The position numbers were made by a program, and so were the translations under genes. 64,000 nt of DNA. Origin: Diplonema papillatum (lineage: Eukaryota > Euglenozoa > Diplonemea > Diplonemida > Diplonemidae). The stretch lies in NCBI GenBank assembly GCA_030068145.1, contig JAPJBO010000134.1, positions 186,001-250,000 on the forward strand, read 5' to 3'. Positions 21,964-32,979 of this stretch are shown here, in pieces; the first letter of the stretch is position 1, and every line of letters starts with the position of its first letter. The notes under the pieces are model-generated. The model was not told where the DNA came from and made no database searches. It was given only the letters and a program-made list of their open reading frames with translations.

Positions 21964-22396
21964 TTATTTTTTTGGAGCGCGGGACACTGGATTTGCCATT
22001 TTGGTACAGCGGGGTTGCCTACGTCCGGTTGCTTTCCCGGAGCGGTAGTCCCAATGCATGCTTCTTCAGCACAGTGAACGCCACCTTCACTGTGACCTGG
22101 CTGGCCTGCTTTACAGGGCAGGTCCGACCAGGCGAAGAAACTCTACCACGACATTTTAAAAATTGTCTGAAGACCACGCGCTGTCGCATTTTTCCTCTCC
22201 TTTCCTTTTTGTTCTCCAAAGAAGACAGGATAGAAGGAAAAGGTGCCTCATCTAAAAAGAAAAAAAGGGCTGGCGTTCACTGTGTGCTGAAGAAGCATTT
22301 TTTTGGGCTCCCGCTCTGGAAGCAACCGGATACCGGTAGCCCCGCTGTACCAACATGGCTTGTACAGTGTCCCGCGCTCCAGAAAAAAAAAATTAT
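21964..22396. mobile_element. Foldback element, arms of about 120 bp
   Basis: The left arm (about 21964-22083) matches the reverse complement of the right arm (about 22268-22396). Shared blocks include ggagcgcgggacact, ttggtacagcgggg, tccggttgctt and cttcttcagcac. The 185-bp spacer ends with a LINE-like A-rich tail (22213-22266), so the foldback may carry a nested retro-insertion. Confidence 0.75.
22213..22266 (+). repeat. A-rich retroelement tail, copy 1
   Basis: It shares aggatagaaggaaaaggtg, cctcatct and a following A-run with 24357-24412, in the same orientation. A conserved segment ending in an A-run is typical of a LINE or SINE 3' end. Confidence 0.55.
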
Positions 22397-22399
22397 CAC

Positions 22400-22895
22400 C
22401 CGGTACTTTACGGGGTATAGGAGCCTCCCGGCCTCAGAGCAGGAGCAGTACTTCCGACCCTGCCCCCTCTGTGGACACCGGGTCCATAACTTCCTTCCAC
22501 ACATTTTCATCTCGTGTCGGCACGCGGAGTCGGGAGCAGCACGGGCAGCTATGTGGGACGCAGTTGGATTCGACAGGTCAGCCGCGATCGAAGTTCGCCT
22601 ATGGGAGCTGCTCTTCAAGCACCCGGAGGCAGCCCTGCGCTACTTGCAGCGGATCGATGTCATCCCGACATATGCGATACTGCGCAAGGACGCGGAGGCG
22701 GCTCGACCCCCATCTCTGGAGAGTCAGGAGCGAGAAGAAGAGCCCTCCCCGTACCTCTCCACTCGCACACCGGTCTCGTCCCCTGCGATGTCGTCGTCGT
22801 CCTCCTCGACGGAACCTGGCAACACGGGGGATGACGAACTAACTCCTCTCCCCAGCCAGTGGCGGCCGCGGGAGAGCGACTCTGAGTCCGGCTGA
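22400..22895 (+). pseudogene. Retroelement ORF C-terminal fragment with CCHC-like finger
   Basis: The frame ending at 22895 contains CPLCGHRVHNFLPHIFISC, a C-x2-C...H...C pattern found near the C-terminus of several LINE ORF2 proteins, followed by a Glu/Ser/Pro-rich tail. No reverse transcriptase core is visible upstream, and the foldback element interrupts the frame. The region to about 24412, with internal near-duplicate segments (for example 23232 and 23458), may be its 3' untranslated part. The assignment is tentative. Confidence 0.4.
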
Positions 22896-24356
22896 CGCAC
22901 TGAAGGCCGAAGGCATTGCACGACGCCGCATTCGAAGTCGACGCCGACGTGCCCGCACGGGCTTTAGCCACCTTCTTTGGGGAAAGATGGGGAAAAGTGT
23001 TTTGTTTCATTGAAAGAAGACCGCTCCGCGGTCGAGCCGCGGTGCTCCAACGGCCTTTCCTGACCACCCCGTACCGGGAGAGTCAGACTGTGCCCGGTCA
23101 CAGACCGCTGCAGAAAGAAAACTGCAGGAGAGTTGGGACTTGTGCGAGAGGCACACAACTAGTGTCGGACCTTACACGGTCCAACCGCCGACGACACATT
23201 GCCCCTCCAATGTCGGGCCCGTAGCCCGCAACAACCAACGTCTTTTTTTTAACGAACTCGGTGCATCGTGGCAGCCCTCCTGACCAACAAGCACAAGGTC
23301 AAAAACTGGGCGAGGCAGCTTATATCCGATCACTGGGTTGCAGATGAGATCCGTCGCGGGCACTGCCGTCACTGACGGCTTCAGGAACGGGCAACAGCGC
23401 CAGCGTCGACAACCAAAAAACGTTCTCACCAACTCCCCGTGCCCTACCTCTCGGTCCACAACCAACGTCTTCTTTCTGACTGGAACCTGATGCACCGCGG
23501 CGGCTCTCCTGACCACTCAGCTGAAGGTCAAGAACAGGAGAGACTGCTTGTTACCGGTCACCGGGTAGCGGGTAGGAAACCGCAGAAGAGCATCGAGTTG
23601 ATGCGAGTGGCGATCGACTGACACAGCCAGAACCACGTTCGTGAACAACGGGCACCATAGTCTGGCACAGAGCAGACCAAAACCCCACCACCGCGCCCTT
23701 CTTGTGTTTACCGCCTCCCGAAGTAACCACCCTCAAAAACAAGTGCCCCAGGGCCAGGCGGCCGCACACAGCGCCACCCGGAGCGAGCACGAAAGCGGCC
23801 ACGGCAGACACGCCACAGAGCGACGCCGCCGGCCGGGCGAAACGACGACGGCCCCAGAGACCAGGTGGTTACTTCGCGGAAGTACCAGCTCTTCTTCTCC
23901 ATAAAAGTCTTGAGTTCCATCATCTTTTCTCTTCCCCAAGGCCGGGGAGGCGGGGCGTGAAAACAGCCCCACTGTTCCCCCCAGCCAAAAACTGGCGAAA
24001 CGGGTGAGTCAACTCCCTGAGAAGACCACCGACACACCGCTGTGCCTGCGCTGAAACGAGTGCGGGACACGGCCCAAGCCACTCTGACAGCCCCCCAGAC
24101 GCAAACGCCCTGACTCAAACTCAGGGCTGGAGTCAAAAACCACCAGAAGAAGGCTGCAGAGCAGGCTAACCCTATGTTATCATAGCCATCCCTTGTCTTT
24201 CGTTACTTCCCCCCCTACCCACCCTTTCACCTGTTTTTCATTATCTTCCCGGCATAAGCAGCCCAGTAAAGCTGGCCTCTTCCTCTCCTTTCCTTTTTTG
24301 GGTTCTTCCTTTGATGACGGCACCACCGTTTGCGTTTGTGTGTTCTCATGTCTTCA
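22896..24356. repeat. Non-coding stretch with about 226-bp internal duplication
   Basis: Segments starting near 23232 and 23458 share acaaccaacgtctt, ctcctgacca, aaggtcaa and nearby blocks, which suggests an old tandem duplication. No supported gene. It may be the 3' untranslated part of the retroelement whose tail ends at 24412. Confidence 0.4.
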
Positions 24357-24412
24357 ATTTGTTTCCAAAAAAGAAAGGATAGAAGGAAAAGGTGCCTCAT
24401 CTAAAAAAAAAG
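24357..24412 (+). repeat. A-rich retroelement tail, copy 2
   Basis: Second copy of the aggatagaaggaaaaggtg / cctcatct tail, followed by an A-run at about 24402-24410. Confidence 0.55.
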
Positions 24413-24426
24413 ATTTTCGCAACACG

Positions 24427-24497
24427 TGGCAACGTGGTTGAGTCGCAAGGTTAGCGACTTCGAAGACACTGACGCGGGTTCAAACCCCGACGCCCGA
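24427..24497 (+). other. tRNA-like sequence (possible SINE head)
   Basis: Contains TGGTTGAGTCG, which fits a Pol III A box, and GGGTTCAAACCCC, which fits a B box / T-arm, at roughly tRNA spacing. The 5' and 3' acceptor strands do not pair and the anticodon arm is poor, so I do not call a functional tRNA. It sits between a retroelement tail and a satellite array. Confidence 0.4.
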
Positions 24498-24544
24498 TTA
24501 TTTTCAAAATTCCGTCGAATTTTTTCGCAGCACTCATCGAGCTG

Positions 24545-27500
24545 CTCGCAAAGGGCACTTTCTCCGCCCGGCGGCACAAGCGTGTTCTCGGCAAGAACAC
24601 ACGTGTGCTGCCACAATTTGGACGGAGACGTCAAAGTTCTGTCACTTTGAGAGGTGCACACGCGTGATCTCGGCCAGAACACGCTTGTGCCTCCACCTGA
24701 CTAAAATGGAAAAACGTCCAGCTGCCGGGATTGAACCCGCGTCTACAGCACCAAATTGCATCCAACAAAATTGCGACCGGCCAGAATACGCTTGTGCGAC
24801 CAGCTCGCACCCGGCGGCACAAGCGTGTTCTCGGCAAGAACACACGTGTGCTGCCACAATTTGGACGGAGACGTCAAAGTTCTGTCACTTTGAGAGGTGC
24901 ACACGCGTGATCTCGGCCAGAACACGCTTGTGCCTCCACCTGACTAAAATGGAAAAACGTCCAGCTGCCGGGCACAATTGCATCCAACAAAATTGCGACC
25001 GGCCAGAATACGCTTGTGCGACCAGCTCGCACCCGGCGGCACAAGCGTGTTCTCGGCAAGAACACACGTGTGCTGCCACAATTTGGACGGAGACGTCAAA
25101 GTTCTGTCACTTTGAGAGGTGCACACGCGTGATCTCGGCCAGAACACGCTTGTGCCTCCACCTGACTAAAATGGAAAAACGTCCAGCTGCCGGGATTGAA
25201 CCCGCGTCTACAGCACCAAATTGCATCCAACAAAATTGCGACCGGCCAGAATACGCTTGTGCGACCAGCTCGCACCCGGCGGCACAAGCGTGTTCTCGGC
25301 AAGAACACACGTGTGCTGCCACAATTTGGACGGAGACGTCAAAGTTCTGTCACTTTGAGAGGTGCACACGCGTGATCTCGGCCAGAACACGCTTGTGCCT
25401 CCACCTGACTAAAATGGAAAAACGTCCAGCTGCCGGGATTGAACCCGCGTCTACAGCACCAAATTGCATAACAACAAAATTGCGACCGGCCAGAATACGC
25501 TTGTGCGACCAGCTCGCACCCGGCGGCACAAGCGTGTTCTCGGCAAGAACACACGTGTGCTGCCACAATTTGGACGGAGACGTCAAAGTTCTGTCACTTT
25601 GAGAGGTGCACACGCGTGATCTCGGCCAGAACACGCTTGTGCCTCCACCTGACTAAAATGGAAAAACGTCCAGCTGCCGGGATTGAACCCGCGTCTACAG
25701 CACCAAATTGCATCCAACAAAATTGCGACCGGCCAGAATACGCTTGTGCGACCAGCTCGCACCCGGCGGCACAAGCGTGTTCTCGGCAAGAACACACGTG
25801 TGCTGCCACAATTTGGACGGAGACGTCAAAGTTCTGTCACTTTGAGAGGTGCACACGCGTGATCTCGGCCAGAACACGCTTGTGCCTCCACCTGACTAAA
25901 ATGGAAAAACGTCCAGCTGCCGGGATTGAACCCGCGTCTACAGCACCAAATTGCATAACAACAAAATTGCGACCGGCCAGAATACGCTTGTGCGACCAGC
26001 TCGCACCCGGCGGCACAAGCGTGTTCTCGGCAAGAACACACGTGTGCTGCCACAATTTGGACGGAGACGTCAAAGTTCTGTCACTTTGAGAGGTGCACAC
26101 GCGTGATCTCGGCCAGAACACGCTTGTGCCTCCACCTGACTAAAATGGAAAAACGTCCAGCTGCCGATTGAACCCGCGTCTACAGCACCAAATTGCATCC
26201 AACAAAATTGCGACCGGCCAGAATACGCTTGTGCGACCAGCTCGCACCCGGCGGCACAAGCGTGTTCTCGGCAAGAACACACGTGTGCTGCCACAATTTG
26301 GACGGAGACGTCAAAGTTCTGTCACTTTGAGAGGTGCACACGCGTGATCTCGGCCAGAACACGCTTGTGCCTCCACCTGACTAAAATGGAAAAACGTCCA
26401 GCTGCCGGGATTGAACCCGCGTCTACAGCACCAAATTGCATCCAACAAAATTGCGACCGGCCAGAATACGCTTGTGCGACCAGCTCGCACCCGGCGGCAC
26501 AAGCGTGTTCTCGGCAAGAACACACGTGTGCTGCCACAATTTGGACGGAGACGTCAAAGTTCTGTCACTTTGAGAGGTGCACACGCGTGATCTCGGCCAG
26601 AACACGCTTGTGCCTCCACCTGACTAAAATGGAAAAACGTCCAGCTGCCGGGATTGAACCCGCGTCTACAGCACCAAATTGCATCCAACAAAATTGCGAC
26701 CGGCCAGAATACGCTTGTGCGACCAGCTCGCACCCGGCGGCACAAGCGTGTTCTCGGCAAGAACACACGTGTGCTGCCACAATTTGGACGGAGACGTCAA
26801 AGTTCTGTCACTTTGAGAGGTGCACACGCGTGATCTCGGCCAGAACACGCTTGTGCCTCCACCTGACTAAAATGGAAAAACGTCCAGCTGCCGGGATTGA
26901 ACCCGCGTCTACAGCACCAAATTGCATCCAACAAAATTGCGACCGGCCAGAATACGCTTGTGCGACCAGCTCGCACCCGGCGGCACAAGCGTGTTCTCGG
27001 CAAGAACACACGTGTGCTGCCACAATTTGGACGGAGACGTCAAAGTTCTGTCACTTTGAGAGGTGCACACGCGTGATCTCGGCCAGAACACGCTTGTGCC
27101 TCCACCTGACTAAAATGGAAAAACGTCGGGATTGAACCCGCGTCTACAGCACCAAATTGCATCCAACAAAATTGCGACCGGCCAGAATACGCTTGTGCGA
27201 CCAGCTCGCACCCGGCGGCACAAGCGTGTTCTCGGCAAGAACACACGTGTGCTGCCACAATTTGGACGGAGACGTCAAAGTTCTGTCACTTTGAGAGGTG
27301 CACACGCGTGATCTCGGCCAGAACACGCTTGTGCCTCCACCTGACTAAAATGGAAAAACGTCCAGCTGCCGGGCAAATTGCATCCAACAAAATTGCGACC
27401 GGCCAGAATACGCTTGTGCGACCAGCTCGCACCCGGCGGCACAAGCGTGTTCTCGGCAAGAACACACGTGTGCTGCCACAATTTGGACGGAGACGTCAAA

Positions 27501-27555
27501 GTTCTGTCACTTTGAGAGGTGCACACGCGTGATCTCGGCCAGAACACGCTTGTGC
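24545..27555. repeat. 243-bp satellite, about 12 units, with minus-strand tRNA-like T-arm
   Basis: Recurring landmarks are spaced 243 bp (for example 26311, 26554, 26797, 27040). Single-base insertions give 244-bp units, and 7-22-bp deletions over the T-arm block give shorter ones (near 24970, 26165, 27125, 27372). Most units carry, on the minus strand, GCGGGTTCAATCCCGGC, a good T-arm / Pol III B-box match, preceded by ttggatgcaatttgg. The parallel ORFs on both strands arise because 243 is a multiple of three. The array probably grew from a tRNA-related SINE (inference). Confidence 0.9.
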
Positions 27556-29058
27556 CACCTCGGGAAATTGTCCAAATAGGTTTTCCGACCTCGAAACCCA
27601 GCATTGGAAAATTGTCCCACCTCGGGAAATTGTCCAAATAGGTTTTCCGACCTCGAAACCCAGCATTAGAAAATTGTCCCACCTCGGGAAATTGTCCAAA
27701 TAGGTTTTCCGACCTCGAAACCCAGCATTGGAAAATTGTCCCACCTCGGGAAATTGTCCAAATAGGTTTTCCGACCTCGAAACCCTGCATTGGAAAATTG
27801 TCCCACCTCGGGAAATTGTCCAAATAGGTTTTCCGACCTCGAAACCCAGCATTGGAAAATTGTCCCACCTCGGGAAATTGTCCAAATAGGTTTTCCGACC
27901 TCGAAACCCAGCATTAGAAAATTGTCCCACCTCGGGAAATTGTCCAAATAGGTTTTCCGACCTCGAAACCCAGCATTAGAAAATTGTCCCACCTCGGGAA
28001 ATTGTCCAAATAGGTTTTCCGACCTCGAAACCCAGCATTGGAAAATTGTCCCACCTCGGGAAATTGTCCAAATAGGTTTTCCGACCTCGAAACCCAGCAT
28101 TAGAAAATTGTCCCACCTCGGGAAATTGTCCAAATAGGTTTTCCGACCTCGAAACCCAGCATTAGAAAATTGTCCCACCTCGGGAAATTGTCCAAATAGG
28201 TTTTCCGACCTCGAAACCCAGCATTGGAAAATTGTCCCACCTCGGGAAATTGTCCAAATAGGTTTTCCGACCTCGAAACCCAGCATTAGAAAATTGTCCC
28301 ACCTCGGGAAATTGTCCAAATAGGTTTTCCGACCTCGAAACCCAGCATTGGAAAATTGTCCCACCTCGGGAAATTGTCCAAATAGGTTTTCCGACCTCGA
28401 AACCCAGCATTGGAAAATTGTCCCACCTCGGGAAATTGTCCAAATAGGTTTTCCGACCTCGAAACCCAGCATTGGAAAATTGTCCCACCTCGGGAAATTG
28501 TCCAAATAGGTTTTCCGACCTCGAAACCCAGCATTAGAAAATTGTCCCACCTCGGGAAATTGTCCAAATAGGTTTTCCGACCTCGAAACCCAGCATTAGA
28601 AAATTGTCCCACCTCGGGAAATTGTCCAAATAGGTTTTCCGACCTCGAAACCCAGCATTGGAAAATTGTCCCACCTCGGGAAATTGTCCAAATAGGTTTT
28701 CCGACCTCGAAACCCAGCATTAGAAAATTGTCCCACCTCGGGAAATTGTCCAAATAGGTTTTCCGACCTCGAAACCCAGCATTGGAAAATTGTCCCACCT
28801 CGGGAAATTGTCCAAATAGGTTTTCCGACCTCGAAACCCAGCATTGGAAAATTGTCCCACCTCGGGAAATTGTCCAAATAGGTTTTCCGACCTCGAAACC
28901 CAGCATTGGAAAATTGTCCCACCTCGGGAAATTGTCCAAATAGGTTTTCCGACCTCGAAACCCAGCATTAGAAAATTGTCCCACCTCGGGAAATTGTCCA
29001 AATAGGTTTTCCGACCTCGAAACCCAGCATTGGAAAATTGTCCCACCTCGGGAAATTG
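27556..29058. repeat. 62-bp satellite, about 24 units
   Basis: Highly uniform units ggaaattgtccaaatagg...cccagcattrgaaaattgtcccacctc. Positions alternate between ttgga and ttaga, so neighbouring units form subtypes. The array directly abuts the 243-bp satellite: a truncated 243-bp unit runs into the first 62-bp unit at about 27553-27560 through shared cacct. The long minus-strand ORFs here are by-products of the repeat lacking stops. Confidence 0.95.
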
Positions 29059-29087
29059 TACAGGGGGGAGAGGGGCAGCTGAGGCTC

Positions 29088-29135
29088 AATGTACCGTACC
29101 GTCTCCCGGGGGGCGGTGCCCCCCGGACCCCCCCC
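29088..29135. repeat. GC-rich palindromic module
   Basis: Reads gtaccgtaccgtctcccgggg, a short loop, then ccccccggacccccccc. It is the same module as at 10188, 10790, 12776 and 29817, here in opposite orientation to the first three. Confidence 0.7.
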
Positions 29136-29309
29136 TATATTAAAACTCGCGAGAGAAAACGGGGTTGGTGTCTATTCTGAAGGGAAAAACGGGCTGCATA
29201 AGGTTCTGGCCCCAAACCCCGCTCGCAAAAAAAAAAAAGAAATCGCCGCTGCGCGGGCCACCGGAGGAACACCTATAATTGGGGGTGGCGTTCGGCGTCC
29301 GCTTATTTC

Positions 29310-29757
29310 GACCCAAGGCGTTACATGTCGAATTCGACTCCAAAGTAGCGTGACACGAGCGTGACATGTCAAATTTGACTGTAACGTAGCGTTACACGAG
29401 CGTGACATACCAAATATGACTGTAAATTAGCGTTACCCGAGCGTTACCTGCCCAATTCGACCGTAAAGTAGCGTGACACGAGCGTGACATGTCAAATTTG
29501 ACTGTAACGTAGCGTTACATGAGCGTGACATACCAAATATGACTGTAAATTAGCGTTACCCGAGCGTTACCTGCCCAATTCGACCGTAAAGTAGCGTGAC
29601 ACGAGCGTTACATGTCGAATTCGACTCCAAAGTAGCGTGACACGAGCGTGACATGTCAAATTCGACTGTAACGTAGCGTTACATGAGCGTGACATACCAA
29701 GTATGGCTGTAAACTAGCGTTACACGAGCGTTACCTGCCCAATTCGACCGTAAAGTA
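29310..29757. repeat. 41-bp tandem repeat with 123-bp higher-order pattern
   Basis: Units follow gtagcgtgacacgagcgtga, then catgtcaaatttgactgtaa. Three subtypes alternate (catgtcaaatttgac, cataccaaatatgac, cctgcccaattcgac), giving a repeating trio of about 123 bp, of which three or four are visible. No gene is supported. Confidence 0.85.
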
Positions 29758-29816
29758 CCTGCTGGAACGGGTCGCCGAGTGGTGTGGCCCCCGGACCGCT
29801 CATTTCGAGCAAACTC

Positions 29817-29866
29817 ATGTACCGTACCGTTCGCCGAGGGGCGAAGCCCCCCGGACCCCCCCCATT
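29817..29866. repeat. GC-rich palindromic module
   Basis: Starts atgtaccgtaccgttcgccg and continues to ccccccggaccccccccc. It is a direct repeat of the module at 29088, and the pair flanks the 41-bp tandem array. Confidence 0.7.
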
Positions 29867-30124
29867 GTCGTGAGGCTGGTAAGGCCACCAAAAAAAACCC
29901 CCAAAAAGGACCTCACCGTAGGCGGGGGTCAAGGGCCAAGCAAAGTTCCAGGCTGGGCCCCATCTGGACGCGCCATTTCTCAAAAAAATCTTACGTTCTT
30001 TCTCAGCTTTTCAATTGGTAGTCATGCCAAATGGTCCGAGAAATACTCGAGGGGAATGAAAAAAGGGACGGGACATCAGTCCCGATCACGCTCTTCACCC
30101 AGCTCACCGCATCCGACCTATCGA

Positions 30125-30285
30125 GCTGCTTCAGCATTTTTTGTTGAACGCTTGCGCCCGCCACTAAACCCAGATTTACCTGTGTTTCGTGTGGGCTACA
30201 GCACATTTACCTCCTTTGATCTATCGCAACTGGCAGTCTCCTCAAGAATTTCTTACAAAGCAGGTGCTTATACAAGAAAACCTTT
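30125..30285 (+). repeat. Dispersed repeat shared with 46612-46757
   Basis: Starts tttgttgaacgctt and runs through gggctacagcacatttacct to tacaaagcaggtgc. It is about 85-90% alike to the copy at 46.6 kb by eye. On the minus strand both copies lie just downstream of an exon's splice donor (about 165 and 12 nt away). The region from 29870 to 30444 otherwise holds no gene. Confidence 0.75.
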
Positions 30286-30444
30286 TCCCAGCCGGTGCAC
30301 TACAGTGAAACCCCCCCGACTTCCCCCGATTTTCAAGGTTTTAGCCCCCGATTTTCTCCGGTTTCCCCGGTTTTCCCCGTCGGGGGTTACATGTATGTAC
30401 TACGCTGCAACTGGTAAAGAAGGAAAAGGGACAAGGCCATACAC

Positions 30445-30924
30445 GTTGTCCACATGGGTAGCCGGAACCGAACGAATCATGTAGGCCGGGTCGATGAAGA
30501 AGCACCGCCCCCCGCACGTCTTCTGGAGGTGCTGGTTGACCCTGTCCCTGAGCAGGACGCCGATGTCGCCGTAGACGGTGTGGCCCGTCGTGTCGTGTTT
30601 GCCGGTCGAGCAGAATCGCTGGCCGGCTCCTTCTGCTACAACAACGACGCAGTGGCCCTTGCGCTTGAGGCGGTATTCGACGTGCGCCAAGAGACCCCCT
30701 GGGCCATCAAAATCGAAGTCGACTTCCGGGATGAGGACTGCATCGGATAGGTTAGATGCGAGCGCCGCATTGCGCGCAACGAAGCCGCTGTCTCTGCCCA
30801 TCAACTTCACAATGCCGACACCGTTGAAGCACGAGGACGCTTCGTTGAACCCCGATTTGATCGCGTTCACCGCAGCGTCTACGGCGGAGTGGAACCCGAA
30901 ACTCCGGTCAAAGAACAGGATGTC
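30445..30924 (-). CDS. ATP-dependent 6-phosphofructokinase, exon 3
   Basis: This 160-codon exon starts DILFFDRSFGFHSAVDAA after an acceptor at 30925-30926 and continues the PKTIDN of exon 2 without phase change. It contains GVGIVKLMGRDSGFVA, the fructose-6-phosphate-binding MGR motif of the family, and ends IRSVPATHVDN before a gtgtat donor at 30444. Family members continue for roughly 50-80 residues after this point (YC..LA.NAVHGA.AG-type sequence). I could not find that piece in the remaining 30.4 kb. Confidence 0.85.
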
Positions 30925-31271
30925 CTATTTGTGTACGTGTGTGGGTGTCTGGGAGTTTCGACAGCTACGAAAGGAACTCCCGTGCCGGTAGCTGCGGTTG
31001 TTCGACCGGACAGCGCGGGGATGATACACTGGATGTACTACGGCCAAACGCCTCCAAGCCAGAACCCAGTCTAGAGATATGCGTGAGTTGCTCAGGGCAC
31101 ATCAGATGCATCAAGCCACAAGTTTGCGAACAGCAACTTCAAAAATTCACATCCAGATCCGTGACTCTGGACACATTTACGCCCGCCTTCCGCTACGTGA
31201 CTCCGGAAGGGCCAGTTTGGGCGCACTTTCGTGTATGGACCGTGCGCAGTGAAAAAGGAAAGCATCCATAC

Positions 31272-31331
31272 GTTGTCAATGGTTTTAGGAATGCCGATGA
31301 TGGCGAACTTCAGTCCTCGCTCCTTCACAAC
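31272..31331 (-). CDS. ATP-dependent 6-phosphofructokinase, exon 2
   Basis: A 20-codon exon, VVKERGLKFAIIGIPKTIDN, bounded by a ttcgcag acceptor (31332-31333) and a gtatgg donor (31271). Both junctions are phase 0. It carries the PKTIDN catalytic loop; the following Asp is supplied by exon 3. Confidence 0.85.
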
Positions 31332-32649
31332 CTGCGAAAGGTGGATATTCGGGGTTTCGTTGAAAGGCGGGTTCCGTTTGCTATGTTTGGTGTTCCTTTG
31401 TTTGTTTTTCGTTTATTTCCATGACGGCAGCAGCACTGTCAGGCTAGCCCACCCGAAGGCAGTTGTTTTTCCATGCATCCCGCCAACCGTAAGATCAGGT
31501 ACTAGCGCTGACATCGGCGACGGAGCGGAGAACTGGTTATCTCGTTTTGCTGGCCCTGTCTCACAATCTGGCTACCACTGGTGGAAGGAAGAGTGCGTTG
31601 GCGGCAGGAATCCCCCAGGCGAACGCAGAGCGCAGAACTTGGGGGTTCTTCAGTGTCACGTACACGCTTTCCTCTTCCTAGCTGGAGAAGTACAGTGTAC
31701 GTACCCCGAAACGCATCTTCTTCTGTGTTGCTGTCGTCCCTGCCTCTGGGACAGCCTCCGTTGAACATGCCCATTCAACGACAAAACTAGTTCTGACCTC
31801 GTCGTGCAAGGACCTTTACCAGCAGACATTGAGCATCGTATTGCTGGCCTTGTCGTCTCTGAAACGGGGATACGTTCTGCAGAGCACATGATTCCAAGGA
31901 CGTCGGCTTGAGGTTCAAACACGAACTCCTCCAGAGACTCCGATCCGCTTCGTTTGATCTCGTCAAGGCACCGTTCAAGTGCCGTTTTCACTGGTACCAC
32001 GTCGCGGAATCCTATCTTGCTGCACACACCTTCCTAGTGAGTGGTTCGTTACGCGCTTAGCATTCCCACGATGAATCGACAGTCCCTCCTGAATCAGCCA
32101 TAACCTTTTCTTTTCGCTGCAGTGTTGTCGGTGGGTATCGGCTTCGGACGTAATTAGGTAGGGCGGGGGTAGAAAGCTTGAGAACGAAAAGGCTTTGCCG
32201 AGCTGGCCGTTAACAACAAGGAACCCCTGGCAACAGCTGCCGCCTCATATTCGAAGAGGATGCGAGGGTCCTTATACCGATGCCTGTTCCGTCCCCGTGT
32301 CACCCTTTTTAGAGTTAAAGTTCGCTTGAAATTCGGGAGGTTTAGGGTCTCCGCGTGACCGTTGTTAAATGGGTTCTCTTAGCTAGAAAGGGCCATATGA
32401 TTACGGGGTTTTTATGCAGGTTTTTTGTATTGCTGACAGGGCGCGCGCATGCATCACTCTGGTCCCAGGAAACAATGTCCGGGCAGGCAGGTAGGGCCTG
32501 CCCTGGCTGAAGTAGGGTCGCTGCCCTATCTGCCTGCCCTGACACGGCAACACTGCCTTGCTTCGGCTGGGAAAACGCCCCCAAGCTAATAGCTTGCGTG
32601 AAACCGATGTTCGACCTGAGCTGGAGCAAGCACAGGTGTGTTGCCAGCT

Positions 32650-32945
32650 CGCAGAAAAGAAGAAAAAGAAAAAGAAAAAAAGGCCGCTCTGACGGTCAAC
32701 CACAGCTTGCAAAGCTTGAGTCGGAAGAGCAGTGCTACAACCCCGTCCGTTCTGCCCTGTGGCTGACCGTCTCGACGAACTTGTGTTCAGCGCAAGCGCC
32801 AAGCCCCAAGGTGCGCCACGCCTTGATGCTTTAGTTTGGGAAATCGGTAGCCACTTGACCCGCAGGCCCGTGGCTCTGCAGTACCGTCGAGCCCGTGAAG
32901 TTTGGCTCCCGTGTAGCAGGCTTTCCCTGGTATCTAAGCCTTCTT
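32650..32945 (-). repeat. SINE-like dispersed repeat within PFK intron 1
   Basis: About 270 bp shared with 50440-50735 in opposite orientation. Shared blocks include ccagggaaagcctgctacac, ggtactgcagagccacgggc, tcaagtggctaccgatttcc and gcttgcaaagcttgag. One end carries a purine-rich (A/G) tract of about 30 bp in both copies, as in a retroposed SINE tail. It occupies the 5' part of the intron. Confidence 0.8.
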
Positions 32946-32979
32946 AAACCGCCGGATAGCTCGCAGAAGAAATAGAAAC

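Noticed and set aside
24427..24497. Functional tRNA gene
   Set aside because: A and B boxes are present but the acceptor and anticodon stems do not form.
24664..27135. Repeated plus- and minus-strand ORFs including GIEPAS-type peptides
   Set aside because: They lie in a 243-bp satellite. GIEPAS is the usual false translation of an antisense tRNA T-arm.
24545..27555. CRISPR-like array
   Set aside because: Units of 243 bp with no short repeat-spacer alternation; eukaryotic satellite.
27275..29089. Repeat proteins of 100-294 codons on the minus strand
   Set aside because: By-products of the 62-bp satellite; the same peptide occurs in all three frames.
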